Assembly: GCF_017068395.1 (NCBI RefSeq)
Contig: NZ_CP070619.1
Span: 3,596,001-3,660,000 of the forward strand
Origin: Rhodococcus pseudokoreensis
Lineage (GTDB): Bacteria; Actinomycetota; Actinomycetes; Mycobacteriales; Mycobacteriaceae
DNA length: 64,000 bases
Direction: 5' to 3'
Shown here piece by piece: positions 8,507 to 16,857 of this stretch. Each line of letters starts with the position of its first letter. The first letter of the stretch is position 1. The position numbers and the translations under genes were made by a program. The notes below the pieces were generated by a model that saw nothing but the letters and a program-made list of their open reading frames with translations, had not been told where the DNA came from and ran no database searches.

Positions 8507-9976
8507 TCAGTTCCGGCTCTGCCCTTCCCGGACACCGATTTCCACTCGCTTGCCCAGGTCGGGGTCGACGCTCTTCCAGTAGTCGAACACCCGCAGCAGA
8601 ACCGGTTCGCTGACACCGCCGAGTGCGTGACCGACGATGTTGCCGACCAGGCGGTCGCGTTCGTCGTCGCTCAGGACCTCGCGGACGAGGGTGCCCGCCT
8701 GCGTGAAGTCGCCGTCCTCGGCGTGCTCGACGTAGCCGGCGCGCACGGCCTCGCCGTCGAACGCCCAGAGGCCTTCGTCGCCCGCGAGCGATGCGTCGGC
8801 GTGCGGGCCGCCGTACGAGTTGGGCGCGTACACCGGGGTCTCGGGCGAATTGGTGGCGTACCGCATCGCGCCGTCCTGCGAGTACGAGTTCACCTGGTTC
8901 TTCGGGGCGTTGACGGGCAGTTGCGCGTAGTTGGCGCCGATGCGGTACCGGTGCGCGTCCGCGTAGGAGAAGACCCGGCCGAGCAGCATCTTGTCGGGTG
9001 AGAAGCCGATTCCCGGAACGACATTCGACGGTTCGAACGACGCCTGCTCGATCTGGGCGAAGAAGTTGTCGGGGTTCCGGTTGAGGGTCCACTTGCCGAC
9101 CTCGATCAGCGGGTAGTCCTTCTGCGACCACACCTTGGTGAGGTCGAACGGGTTGAACCGGTAGCCCTCGGCCTCCTCGACGGGCATGACCTGGACCTTC
9201 AGCGTCCAGCTGGGGAACTCGCCTCGGGCGATCGTGTCGTACAGGTCGGCGCGGTGGTGGTCGGGGTCGGTGCCGGCGAGCGTGTCGGCCTCACCCTGGG
9301 TGAGGAATTCGATGCCCTGGTCGGTCTTGAAGTGGTACTTCACCCAGAACCGCTCACCGTCGGCGTTGACCCACTGGTACGTGTGCGAGCCGAAACCGTC
9401 CATGTGCCGCCACGTCTTCGGGATGCCGCGGTCACCCATCAGCCACGTCACCTGGTGCGCGGACTCGGGCCGCAGCGTCCAGAAGTCCCACTGCATGTTG
9501 TGGTCGCGCAGACCGGACCCGGGCAGGCGCTTCTGCGAGTGGATGAAGTCGGGGAACTTGATCGGATCCTTGATGAAGAAGACGGGCGTGTTGTTGCCGA
9601 CGAGGTCGTAGTTGCCGTCCTCGGTGTAGAACTTCACGGCGAATCCGCGCGGGTCGCGCCAGGTGTCGGGGCTGCCCTGCTCGCCCGCGACGGTGGAGAA
9701 GCGCACCAGCGATTCGGTCTTCGCGCCGGGCTGGAACAGCTTGGCCTTCGTGTAGCGGCTCACGTCGTGGGTGACGACCAGTTCGCCGAACGCGCCGGCG
9801 CCCTTGGCGTGGACGACGCGCTCCGGGACGCGCTCGCGGTTGAACTGCGCGAGCTTCTCGACGAGGTAGTGGTCGTGCAACAGGATGGGACCCTGAGCCC
9901 CGGCGGTGAGCGACTCGTTGTCGCTGGCGACGGGAATCCCGGCGTTGGTGGTGGTCGCGCGCTGTGTTTCAGGCAT
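8507..9976 (-). CDS. katA: monofunctional heme catalase
   Basis: 489-residue cytosolic catalase of the small-subunit clade, which dismutates H2O2. It contains the distal-His segment [11 protein letters not shown] near residue 61, the [11 protein letters not shown] block near 135, and the proximal heme-ligand segment [14 protein letters not shown] near 340 with the axial Tyr. Length fits small-subunit catalases, and no C-terminal flavodoxin-like domain is present. The ATG giving MPETQRA is chosen because TGGAGG lies seven bases upstream; the farther TTG is not supported. The gene follows the Fur-family gene in the same direction (57 bp gap), the classic peroxide-responsive furA-katA arrangement. 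Confidence 0.95.
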   Translation of the reverse strand: MPETQRATTTNAGIPVASDNESLTAGAQGPILLHDHYLVEKLAQFNRERVPERVVHAKGAGAFGELVVTHDVSRYTKAKLFQPGAKTESLVRFSTVAGEQGSPDTWRDPRGFAVKFYTEDGNYDLVGNNTPVFFIKDPIKFPDFIHSQKRLPGSGLRDHNMQWDFWTLRPESAHQVTWLMGDRGIPKTWRHMDGFGSHTYQWVNADGERFWVKYHFKTDQGIEFLTQGEADTLAGTDPDHHRADLYDTIARGEFPSWTLKVQVMPVEEAEGYRFNPFDLTKVWSQKDYPLIEVGKWTLNRNPDNFFAQIEQASFEPSNVVPGIGFSPDKMLLGRVFSYADAHRYRIGANYAQLPVNAPKNQVNSYSQDGAMRYATNSPETPVYAPNSYGGPHADASLAGDEGLWAFDGEAVRAGYVEHAEDGDFTQAGTLVREVLSDDERDRLVGNIVGHALGGVSEPVLLRVFDYWKSVDPDLGKRVEIGVREGQSRN

Positions 9977-10033
9977 GGCAAAGCCTCCAGGTTGCAATCG
10001 GGTGAGGGTGTATCGGCGTGGGACGAACCGGGG

Positions 10034-10492
10034 TCAGGACAGGGCTGCTGCCGACCCGGTTTCGCTGTGCGCGTCGGTCTGGCACTGGGAGCAGAGCCCC
10101 CAGAAGACGACCTCGGCCTCGTCGATCTCGAATCCGTGGGCCTGCGACGGGTCGAGGCACGGTGCCTCGCCGACGGCGCAGTCCACGTCCACGACGGTCC
10201 CGCAGCTGCGGCACACGAGGTGGTGGTGGTTGTCTCCGGTACGGGTTTCGAATCGTGCGGGCGATCCCGCGGGTTCGATACGTCTGAGCAGACCGGCGGC
10301 GGTGCACGCCTTCAGGACGTCGTATACCGCCTGGGTGGAGACCGATCCCAGCTCTTCACGAACTACGGCTGCAATGTCGTCGACGTCGGAATGCGGTCGT
10401 ACGGCAACCGCATTCAACACTGCAACGCGAGGTGCAGTGACACGGAGGCCCACGCCGCGCAGCTGCGCTTTGGGATCCGTGTCGTGTTGCAT
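10034..10492 (-). CDS. furA: Fur-family regulator, FurA/CatR-like
   Basis: 152-residue Fur-family repressor. An N-terminal winged helix (about residues 15-75, with TAPRVAVLNAV and STQAVYDVLKAC) is followed by a dimerisation domain with NHHHLVCRSCG near 90 and a second CSQC near 137, giving a structural-zinc pair of CxxC motifs. FurA proteins next to catalase genes respond to peroxide through metal-catalysed oxidation and repress both genes; this is known for mycobacteria and streptomycetes. Here katA lies directly downstream on the same strand. It is divergent from the ArsR gene with 93 bp between starts, and an AT-rich imperfect dyad sits just upstream of its ATG. Confidence 0.92.
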   Translation of the reverse strand: MQHDTDPKAQLRGVGLRVTAPRVAVLNAVAVRPHSDVDDIAAVVREELGSVSTQAVYDVLKACTAAGLLRRIEPAGSPARFETRTGDNHHHLVCRSCGTVVDVDCAVGEAPCLDPSQAHGFEIDEAEVVFWGLCSQCQTDAHSETGSAAALS

Positions 10493-10508
10493 GTGTTCCA
10501 GTATCGCG

Positions 10509-10534
10509 CCTTTTTGGAATTAGTCAAGAAAAGG
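10509..10534 (-). promoter_or_regulatory. candidate FurA operator
   Basis: An AT-rich imperfect inverted repeat, CCTTTT to AGAAAAGG around a 12-base centre, lies 17 bases upstream of the furA ATG in otherwise GC-rich DNA. FurA autoregulation through an AT-rich operator next to the promoter is known in mycobacteria. The match is by position and composition, not by a defined consensus. Confidence 0.35.
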
Positions 10535-10549
10535 ATGCGTCGGAGATTG

Positions 10550-10578
10550 TTGACATGTCGGAAATCTCCGACATAAGC
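10550..10578 (+). promoter_or_regulatory. promoter and inverted-repeat operator of the ArsR/SRPBCC pair
   Basis: TTGACA (10550-10555), a 17-base spacer and ATAAGC (10573-10578) form a plausible promoter. The spacer is a near-perfect dyad, ATGTCGGAAA with TCTCCGACAT (9 of 10 pairs, 10555-10574). A third half-site, GTCGGAGATT, lies just upstream at 10540. The transcript would begin at about 10585-10586, on the GTG, so it is probably leaderless. Confidence 0.55.
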
Positions 10579-10585
10579 TCGCCTC

Positions 10586-10897
10586 GTGCCCGACGACGAC
10601 GTCTTCCTCGCCCTCGCCAACCCGGTGCGACGGCGTCTGCTGGAAATCCTGGTGGACGGACCACTCACCGCGGGGGACCTCGCGGGCCGGTTCGACCTCA
10701 GCCGTCCCGCGGTCGCCGAGCATCTACAGGTGCTGCGCAAGGCCGGACTCGTCCGCGACGAACCGTCCGGACGGCAGCGGCACTACCACCTGACCGCCGA
10801 GCCGCTCGCCGACGTCGGCGACTGGCTGCACCCGTTCGAGCGGTTCTGGCGTCACCGCTTGCGCACACTCGCCGACTTCCTCGAGGAGGACTCGTGA
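10586..10897 (+). CDS. ArsR-family (SmtB-like) winged-helix repressor
   Basis: 103-residue helix-turn-helix protein with the ArsR layout: LANPVRRRLLEILVDGPLTAGDLA, then recognition helix LSRPAVAEHLQVLRKAGLV, then a basic wing (SGRQRHYHL). It contains no cysteine, so it is not a thiol-based metal sensor. Such regulators paired with an SRPBCC/AHSA1 gene are common in actinobacteria and typically repress their own operon. The GTG start has no ribosome site but sits at the predicted transcription start, with a 20-bp dyad in the promoter spacer as probable self-operator. The stop overlaps the GTG of the next gene (GTGA). Confidence 0.88.
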   Translation: MPDDDVFLALANPVRRRLLEILVDGPLTAGDLAGRFDLSRPAVAEHLQVLRKAGLVRDEPSGRQRHYHLTAEPLADVGDWLHPFERFWRHRLRTLADFLEEDS

Positions 10898-11304
10898 CCG
10901 ACCGCACCACCACCCAGATCTCCGTCGACCAGTTCATCGCCGCGCCGCCCGCCAAGGTGTGGCGCGCTCTCACCGAGCCGGACCTGCTGGCCCGCTGGTG
11001 GGCCGCGGGCGACGTCGCCGCGACGGTCGGGCACCGGTTCCACCTCGACATGCCCGGCTGGGGCGCCGTTCCCTGCGAAGTGGTCGAGGTCGAGCCCGAG
11101 CGGCGCTTCGTCTACACGTTCACCGAGAACTGGACGCTGGTGTGGCGCCTCGTTCCAGAGGGCGCGGGCACGCGCCTGTTCCTCGACCACTCGGGCTTCG
11201 ACCTCGACGACAAACGCAGCCGCGACGCATTCGAGCGGATGGGCCCGGGCTGGCGCGACACCGTGCTGCCGCGCCTCGCCGGCGTCGCCGCGGAAATCGC
11301 GTAA
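10894..11304 (+). CDS. SRPBCC/AHSA1-domain protein
   Basis: 136-residue START-like (AHSA1, activator of Hsp90 ATPase homologue) domain protein, opening with ISVDQFIAAPPAKVWRALTEPDLLARWW and continuing with the typical VVEVEPERRFVYTF and RLFLDHSGF strands. The fold has a deep hydrophobic pocket for small ligands. Bacterial single-domain members have mostly unknown roles. It is translated from a GTG overlapping the ArsR stop, so the regulator and this protein are made together. A ligand-binding or detoxification role under ArsR control is inference. Confidence 0.85.
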   Translation: MTDRTTTQISVDQFIAAPPAKVWRALTEPDLLARWWAAGDVAATVGHRFHLDMPGWGAVPCEVVEVEPERRFVYTFTENWTLVWRLVPEGAGTRLFLDHSGFDLDDKRSRDAFERMGPGWRDTVLPRLAGVAAEIA

Positions 11305-11316
11305 CGCCCCGGGCAG

Positions 11317-11967
11317 TCAGCGCCTACGCGCGGCTCCGGTGGTCATCCGGCCGTCCGTGATCACGATGCCGTGATGGGTTCCCGGCGTCAGCCAGTCGGC
11401 AAGCGTGGGTCCGTCGGCCGCCACGTCCACGCTGGCGTACCGGAAGTGGCCGCGGAGCCGCGCGGACGCCGTCACGAGACCGTGCCCGCTCTCGGCCGGT
11501 TGCGCGAACCCCAGGGCGCCGGCGATCGGTAGCCGCGGTCCGCGCGGCCGGGTGCTCGTGGTGACGGACCAGGCCAGGGACGACGCCCCGAAGTCGCCGT
11601 GCACGTCGCCGTCGAACTCGGCAGGCACCTTGGGCAGGTTCCAGTGCGCGCGTCCACCGTGCACGGAGGGTTCCGAATCGACGGCGATGAACGGGACCGC
11701 CATGCGAGGCAGGACGCCGATGCGACGTCCCGGCGCGCGGAGCACCGGGCTGGCGAGGATCTCCCGGTAGGGGCCGACGGGCGAGTCGAGGTAGTCGACC
11801 ATCATCGCGAGGGTCATCGGCACGGTGGCGCCGTCCGGTCCGAGTGCGCGGGCGGCCGCGGTGCTGCGGTGCCACCACAGCGTCGCGCGGACGGTCGCCG
11901 GCCACGGGGGCGGCGCGCTCTCGGGCCAGTCGGTGCGCTCGGTGGTCGATTCAGGCACGCTCCACAT
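11317..11967 (-). CDS. acetoacetate decarboxylase-superfamily protein
   Basis: 216-residue protein of the acetoacetate-decarboxylase fold. The segment HWNLPKVPAEFDGD places a lysine (K113) where the Schiff-base lysine of the clostridial enzyme lies (about residue 115), and PMTLAMMVDYL near residue 50 is also typical. Whether it decarboxylates a beta-keto acid or is one of the family's hydrolase/aldolase-like members is open. The ATG (GGGAG seven bases upstream) lies 17 bp inside the 3' end of the GMC oxidoreductase gene, making it the last gene of a four-gene overlapping operon. A role in ketone or keto-acid turnover downstream of the two oxidoreductases is inferred. Confidence 0.78.
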   Translation of the reverse strand: MWSVPESTTERTDWPESAPPPWPATVRATLWWHRSTAAARALGPDGATVPMTLAMMVDYLDSPVGPYREILASPVLRAPGRRIGVLPRMAVPFIAVDSEPSVHGGRAHWNLPKVPAEFDGDVHGDFGASSLAWSVTTSTRPRGPRLPIAGALGFAQPAESGHGLVTASARLRGHFRYASVDVAADGPTLADWLTPGTHHGIVITDGRMTTGAARRR

Positions 11968-13663
11968 CGACCGTCTCCCTTCGGTTCACGACCGTCAGCG
12001 GAAGCCGCAGCGCGCCCGGCGCGTCGGCGGGCACCACCGGATTCCGGGGCGGTGACGGTGCGATACGTACGTATGGCTTGCCCGGTTCGGGCCGGGTGTC
12101 GTTCTCACCCTTGTTGGGCCACAGCGCGAATGCGCGCTCGGCCTGGGCGGTGATGGTGAGCGACGGGTTGACGCCGAGGTTCGCGCTCACCACCGACCCG
12201 TCGGCCACGTGCAGCCCGTCGTGCCCGTACGCGCGTAGGTAGGGGTCGACGACCCCGGTGTCCGGCGAGTCCCCGATGGCGCATCCTCCGAGGAAATGCG
12301 CGGTCATCGGAATGTTCACGACGTCGGCGACGGAGCCGCCGGGGTCGCCCCCGATCCGAGCGGCCACCTTCCTGATGGCCTTGTGTCCCTGCGGGATCCA
12401 TTCGGGTGGCGGATCTCCAGGCCCCGGGCGGCTGGTGACCGCCCGGCCGAGTCGCCCCTTCCCCTTGGCCAGCTCGAGCGAATTGTCGTCGGTCTGCATC
12501 ACGAGCGCGATCACGGTGCGCTCCGACCAGTGCCGCACCGACAGGCTGCGGGCGAACGCCCCGGGTCGGCGCAGCGCGACACCCACCGTCTTCAGCAGCC
12601 GCGGCGTCCGGCCGCCGCCGTCGCTGAGGACGGTCTGCAGCAGTCCGATCGCGTTGCTGCCCTTGCCGTACCGCACCGGCTCGATGTGGGTGTGATCGTC
12701 CGGGTGAAACGAGGACGTGATGGCCACGCCCTTCGTGAAGTCGGTGTCGCGGTTCCTGGCCGTGGCCGCGAGCACCGCCTCCGAGTTGGTACGCACGACC
12801 GAGCCCAGCCTCGGCGACAACCGTGGCAGCGCACCGGATTCCTTCATCGCCAGCAGCAGCCGGGCGGTACCGTACGTGCCCGCGGCGACCACCACCTGGT
12901 CGGCGGTGAACGTGCGCTCCCGCGTGCGGATTCCGTCGGTGCGGCGGGTCCGCAGTTCGTAGCCGCCGCCCGATCGGGGGCGCAACTCTTTCACCGTCGT
13001 CAGCGGATGGACCCGGGCGCCCGCCTTCTCCGCGAGGTGGAGGTAATTCTTGACGAGCGTGTTCTTCGCTCCCACACGGCAACCCGTCATGCAACTGCCG
13101 CACTCGGTGCACCCCGTCCGGTCGGGTCCCTCCCCGCCGAAGAACGGGTCGGCCACCCGCGACCCCGGTTCGCCGAAGAAGACACCCACCGGTGTGGACG
13201 TGAACGTCGCACCGGCGCCCATCTCCTCGGCGACCTCGCGCATGACGGCGTCGGCGGGGGTGAACGACGGATTGGTCGTCACCCCCAGCATCCGCTTCGC
13301 CTGCTCGTAGTACGGGGCGAGCTCCGACTGCCAGTCGGTGATGTGCGCCCACTGCCGGTCCTCGAAGAAGCGGCGCGGCGGCTGGTACAGCGTGTTCGCG
13401 TAGTTCAGCGAACCACCGCCGACCCCGGCGCCGGCCATGACCAGGACGTCGGGGAGGAGGTGGATCCGTTGCACGCCGTAGCAGCCCAGCCAGGGCGCCC
13501 ACAGGTAACGTCGCAGCCGCCAACTCGTCTCGGGCAGTTCGTCGTCGGCGAAGCGCCTGCCCGCCTCGAGAACACCGACCCGGTAGCCCTTCTCGGTGAG
13601 CCGGAGCGCCGCGACGCTGCCACCGAACCCGGAGCCGACCACGACCACGTCGTAATGCGTCAC
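11951..13663 (-). CDS. GMC-family FAD oxidoreductase, cholesterol-oxidase-like (ChoD type)
   Basis: 570-residue flavoenzyme. The FAD-binding VVVVGSGFGGSVAALRL lies at the N-terminus, AGAGVGGGSLNYAN near residue 80, a Cys-rich TGCTECGSCMTGC segment near 200, and the C-terminal ADGSVVSANLGVNPSLTI block closes the active site. It closely resembles mycobacterial ChoD (Rv3409c) in length and motifs. ChoD proteins are annotated as cholesterol oxidases, but that activity is disputed, so the natural substrate is uncertain. The GTG start (GAAGGAG eight bases upstream) overlaps the monooxygenase stop by four bases. An FAD alcohol dehydrogenase next to a Baeyer-Villiger-type enzyme suggests an alcohol-to-ketone-to-ester route. 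Confidence 0.86.
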   Translation of the reverse strand: MTHYDVVVVGSGFGGSVAALRLTEKGYRVGVLEAGRRFADDELPETSWRLRRYLWAPWLGCYGVQRIHLLPDVLVMAGAGVGGGSLNYANTLYQPPRRFFEDRQWAHITDWQSELAPYYEQAKRMLGVTTNPSFTPADAVMREVAEEMGAGATFTSTPVGVFFGEPGSRVADPFFGGEGPDRTGCTECGSCMTGCRVGAKNTLVKNYLHLAEKAGARVHPLTTVKELRPRSGGGYELRTRRTDGIRTRERTFTADQVVVAAGTYGTARLLLAMKESGALPRLSPRLGSVVRTNSEAVLAATARNRDTDFTKGVAITSSFHPDDHTHIEPVRYGKGSNAIGLLQTVLSDGGGRTPRLLKTVGVALRRPGAFARSLSVRHWSERTVIALVMQTDDNSLELAKGKGRLGRAVTSRPGPGDPPPEWIPQGHKAIRKVAARIGGDPGGSVADVVNIPMTAHFLGGCAIGDSPDTGVVDPYLRAYGHDGLHVADGSVVSANLGVNPSLTITAQAERAFALWPNKGENDTRPEPGKPYVRIAPSPPRNPVVPADAPGALRLPLTVVNRRETVDVERA

Positions 13664-15150
13664 GCGACGGTCTCCTTCGCCACCTTGCGCCGGGAGACGT
13701 AGTTCTCCCGGTCGAAACGCTGCAACTGCGAGCGGAACTTGAAGGTGAACGTCGGCCACTGGACGGAGTTCCGGCCCTCGGAGTCGTAGTACCAACTCGA
13801 GCAGCCGCCCTTGTTCCAGACCGTGGTCTGCAGTTCGGACTGGATGCGGGTGTTGTATCGGCGCTGCGCCTCCTCGGTGACCTCGAACGCGTCGATTCCG
13901 TTGTGGCGCATCGCCGTCAACGCGTCGGCGATGTACGCAGACTGGGATTCGAGCATGTAGACGATGGAACTGTGACCGAGATTGGTGTTGGGCCCGTACA
14001 TCAGGAACAGGTTGGGGAACCCGGCGACGGTGGTCCCCTTGTACGCGCTCGGGCTCCCGTCCCAGCGCTCGGCGAGGGTGCGGCCGTTCGCACCGCGCAA
14101 CGCGTGCGCCACCGGCGGTTCCGTCGGCGTGAACCCGGTCGCGAAGATGATGGTGTCGACCTTGTGCTCGTTGCCGACCGCGTCGACGACGCCGTCCGCT
14201 GTCACCCCGGCGAGTCCGGCGTCGACGAGCGTGACGTCGGGGCGGTCGAGGGTCCGGAGCCAGTCGTTCGACAGCAGCATCCGCTTGCAGCCGATCGTGA
14301 AGTTCGGTGTGAGTTTCCGGCGCAGTTCGGGGTCCCGCACCTGCCTGCGAAGGTACACCCTGGCCACCGCCTCGAACACCGGCAGCAGTCCGGTGGCGTG
14401 CGCGAGCACCCCGCCCAGAGCTTCCCGGAAGCTGTACACCGACCCGCGGACCACCTTCTGCACCAACGGAAGTCGACGGTAGAGGGCCTTCTCGGCGTCC
14501 GGTAGTTCGCGGTCGAGCCGCGGGATCACCCAGGCCGGGGTGCGCTGGAACACGGTGAGATGCTCGGCGACCGGCGCGATCTCGGGCACGAACTGCACCG
14601 CCGACGCGCCGGTACCGATGACGGCCACGCGCTCACCGGTGAGGTCGTGGTCGTGATTCCACGTCGCCGAATGGAACGTGGTGCCGCCGAAGCTCTCCAG
14701 CCCGGGCATGTCCGGAACACTCGGCGTCGACAGCGCACCGGTCGCGGCCACCACGACGTCCGCCGTCAGCGTTCCGCGGCTGGTCCGGACGGTCCAGATG
14801 GCGGCGTCGTCGTCCCAGTACGCTTCCTGCAGTTCGCAATCGGTGACCACCCGGGACCGGACGCCGGTGTCGGCCGCGACCTTCTTCAGGTAGCGATGGA
14901 TCTCGGGCTGGCGGGCGAACGTGTGACTCCAATCGGCGCTGGGCGCGAACGAGTACGAGTACAGCGACGTCGGGACGTCGCACGCGCACCCCGGGTACGT
15001 GTTGTCGCGCCACGTGCCGCCGACGTCGTCGCCGCGCTCGATGATCAGGACGTCGGCCTGCGGCTGCGTCCGCAGGATGCGCGCCGCCAGGCCCATGCCC
15101 GCGAAACCCGCCCCCACGATCAGGGTGTGTACGTGCTGCGGAAGATTCAC
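13660..15150 (-). CDS. flavin-containing Baeyer-Villiger-type monooxygenase
   Basis: 496-residue FAD/NADPH monooxygenase with two Rossmann motifs, IVGAGFAGMG near residue 11 and VIGTGASAVQ near 180. Between them is the BVMO fingerprint FxGxxxHxxxW, seen as FGGTTFHSATW near 158, with Asn rather than Pro/Asp after the Trp. Such enzymes insert oxygen next to a carbonyl using FAD-peroxide and NADPH. The GTG start (GGAG six bases upstream) overlaps the TetR stop (GTGA) and its own TGA overlaps the GMC gene, so it is central to a coupled operon. Substrate could be a cyclic, steroid or long-chain ketone; the sequence does not decide. Confidence 0.88.
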   Translation of the reverse strand: MNLPQHVHTLIVGAGFAGMGLAARILRTQPQADVLIIERGDDVGGTWRDNTYPGCACDVPTSLYSYSFAPSADWSHTFARQPEIHRYLKKVAADTGVRSRVVTDCELQEAYWDDDAAIWTVRTSRGTLTADVVVAATGALSTPSVPDMPGLESFGGTTFHSATWNHDHDLTGERVAVIGTGASAVQFVPEIAPVAEHLTVFQRTPAWVIPRLDRELPDAEKALYRRLPLVQKVVRGSVYSFREALGGVLAHATGLLPVFEAVARVYLRRQVRDPELRRKLTPNFTIGCKRMLLSNDWLRTLDRPDVTLVDAGLAGVTADGVVDAVGNEHKVDTIIFATGFTPTEPPVAHALRGANGRTLAERWDGSPSAYKGTTVAGFPNLFLMYGPNTNLGHSSIVYMLESQSAYIADALTAMRHNGIDAFEVTEEAQRRYNTRIQSELQTTVWNKGGCSSWYYDSEGRNSVQWPTFTFKFRSQLQRFDRENYVSRRKVAKETVA

Positions 15151-15740
15151 GACTTCTCCACCTTCGATTCCCACACGGGCAACAGCCGCGCGCGTAGTGA
15201 CTGTTCGGCCTCGGGGGTGCGGAACAGCGCCGACACCGCCAGACCGCGAACCAATTCGATACTGAGCTCGATGGCGTCGGAGTCGAACCGATCGCCGAAC
15301 ACCTCCGCCGACCCGCGCCGGAGCGCGTCGGTGACCTTCCGCTCCAGCGGGACCGTCGCCTCGAACAGGGCCGGGTCGGTGCGGGCGGCCACCCACAGTT
15401 CGAGGGCCGCGTAGAACAGCGGGCCGGAGAAGGCGTCGGCGAGCACCTCGATCCCGCGGCCGGCGTCCACCTCGGCGGCGAGGATCTCCTCCATCCGCTT
15501 GTCGACGAGATGTTCCACCGCGGCCACCACCAGTGACTCCTTGGTCGGGAAGTGGTGCAACTGGGCGCCGCGCGACACCCCGGCCCGCCGCGCGATGCCC
15601 TGCGTCGTGGTGCGGGCGTATCCGAGCTCGACCAGGGAGTCGACGGCCGCATCGAGCAGCTTGGTGCGCATCGCCGCGGTCCGCTCGGCCTGCGTGCGGG
15701 CCGGTTTGGCTACTGCTGTGTCAGGTGTCACACCCAGCAC
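15147..15740 (-). CDS. TetR-family regulator of the monooxygenase operon
   Basis: 197-residue TetR-type repressor. The N-terminal helix-turn-helix is clear (TTTQGIARRAGVSRGAQLHHFPTKESLV, about residues 44-71); the rest is a helical ligand domain of the TetR_C type. Its TGA overlaps the start of the monooxygenase gene, so it is the first gene of the operon it probably controls. Two in-frame GTG codons (ends 15740 and 15731) are possible starts; I keep the outer one. An inverted repeat, CAGTC-CA-GACTG, about 20 bases upstream is a likely self-operator. The inducer is unknown but is presumably a substrate of the flavoenzymes. Confidence 0.85.
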   Translation of the reverse strand: MLGVTPDTAVAKPARTQAERTAAMRTKLLDAAVDSLVELGYARTTTQGIARRAGVSRGAQLHHFPTKESLVVAAVEHLVDKRMEEILAAEVDAGRGIEVLADAFSGPLFYAALELWVAARTDPALFEATVPLERKVTDALRRGSAEVFGDRFDSDAIELSIELVRGLAVSALFRTPEAEQSLRARLLPVWESKVEKS

Positions 15741-15758
15741 TGTAGGCGGAAAAAAGAA

Positions 15759-15774
15759 AACAGTCCAGACTGAT
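15759..15774 (-). promoter_or_regulatory. candidate TetR operator
   Basis: CAGTC-CA-GACTG, extended by one further pair on the outside, forms a short dyad in AT-rich DNA between the TetR gene and the palindromic element. Position and size fit a TetR-family self-operator, but no consensus for this protein is known. Confidence 0.4.
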
Positions 15775-15785
15775 TTTAAGTTGCT

Positions 15786-15825
15786 GTGAGTACTTGTTAA
15801 CGTCGGGCGGTTATCAAGTACTCAC
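15786..15825. repeat. 40-nt palindromic element, type A (copy 2), diverged
   Basis: The 40-nt core runs GTGAGTACTTGTTAAC, GTCGGGCG, then GTTATCAAGTACTCAC. One arm has A to T at the inner GTTAAC, and the flanking CC/GG pairs are lost, so this is the most decayed type A copy. It lies in the divergent gap between the TetR gene and the formylglycine-generating enzyme gene. Confidence 0.9.
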
Positions 15826-15867
15826 GAGCCTTGGGCACGATGGCCGCCGTCGTGCCAGTCTGACCCC

Positions 15868-16806
15868 ATGACTCGTGCAGTTCCGAAGAACATGGCATGG
15901 ATCCCCGGGGGCACGTTCTGGATGGGTTCGGAGGACTTCTACCCTGAGGAACGCCCCGTCCACCAGGTGACGGTCGACGGGTTCTGGATGGACGCGCACC
16001 AGGTCACCGTCGCCGAATTCCGGCGGTTCGTGAAGGACACCGGTCACGTCACGACCGCCGAGATCGCCCCCGACCCGGACCAGTACCCGGATGCGGATCC
16101 GGCTCTGCTCGTGCCCGGTTCGCTGGTGTTCACCCCGACGTCCGGCCCGGTGCCCCTCGACGACTTCACCCGCTGGTGGTCGTTCACGCCGGGCGCCGAC
16201 TGGCGGCACCCGGAAGGTCCGGGCAGCAACGTCGGCGGACGCGAACGCCATCCCGTGACGCACGTGTCGTGGTTCGACGCCCGCGCCTACGCGGAGTGGG
16301 CGGGCAAGGACCTGCCGACCGAGGCCGAATGGGAGTTCGCCGCCCGCGGCGGCCTGGACCGGAAGCCGTTCGTCTGGGGCGACGAGCACGAACCGGGTGG
16401 CAGGCCCGGCGGCAACGTGTGGCAGGGACAGTTCCCGTGGGAGAACCTCCTCGAGGACGGTTTCGCCGGGACGTCGCCCGTCGGCCATTTCCGGTCCAAC
16501 GGTTACGGACTCGGCGACATGGCCGGCAACGTGTGGGAATGGACCAGCGACTACTTCACCGCCGACCACTCCGCAGGCGGAAAGGACGTGGCACCCGCGA
16601 GTTCCTGCTGCATTCCGGCGAACCCCCGCATCGACACCGCCGCCGCCCCGGACCCGCACGAACCGTACGCGCGCCGCGTGATCAAGGGCGGCTCGCATCT
16701 CTGCGCGCCCAACTACTGCCTCCGCTACCGGCCGTCGGCCCGGCAGGGTGACACGGAGGAGACGTCGACCTGCCACATCGGGTTCCGGTGCATCGTCCGC
16801 CCGTGA
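15868..16806 (+). CDS. formylglycine-generating enzyme (SUMF1 family)
   Basis: 312-residue FGE-sulfatase domain protein. It starts with MAWIPGGTFWMGSEDFYPEERP, contains the PTEAEWEFAARGG block near residue 150 and the GNVWEWTSDYF block near 220. Near the C-terminus GGSHLCAPNYCLRYRPS carries both active-site cysteines (C279 and C284), spaced as in the Streptomyces and human enzymes. It is therefore probably a genuine copper-dependent FGE that converts a cysteine of type I sulfatases to formylglycine, and not a degenerate SUMF1-like protein. No type I sulfatase gene is in the window, so its client lies elsewhere. No ribosome-binding site is visible before the ATG. Confidence 0.92.
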   Translation: MTRAVPKNMAWIPGGTFWMGSEDFYPEERPVHQVTVDGFWMDAHQVTVAEFRRFVKDTGHVTTAEIAPDPDQYPDADPALLVPGSLVFTPTSGPVPLDDFTRWWSFTPGADWRHPEGPGSNVGGRERHPVTHVSWFDARAYAEWAGKDLPTEAEWEFAARGGLDRKPFVWGDEHEPGGRPGGNVWQGQFPWENLLEDGFAGTSPVGHFRSNGYGLGDMAGNVWEWTSDYFTADHSAGGKDVAPASSCCIPANPRIDTAAAPDPHEPYARRVIKGGSHLCAPNYCLRYRPSARQGDTEETSTCHIGFRCIVRP

Positions 16807-16857
16807 CCGGACCCCGCGTTCTCACCTGACGCGGATGATGACAACCCGGCCGAATCG

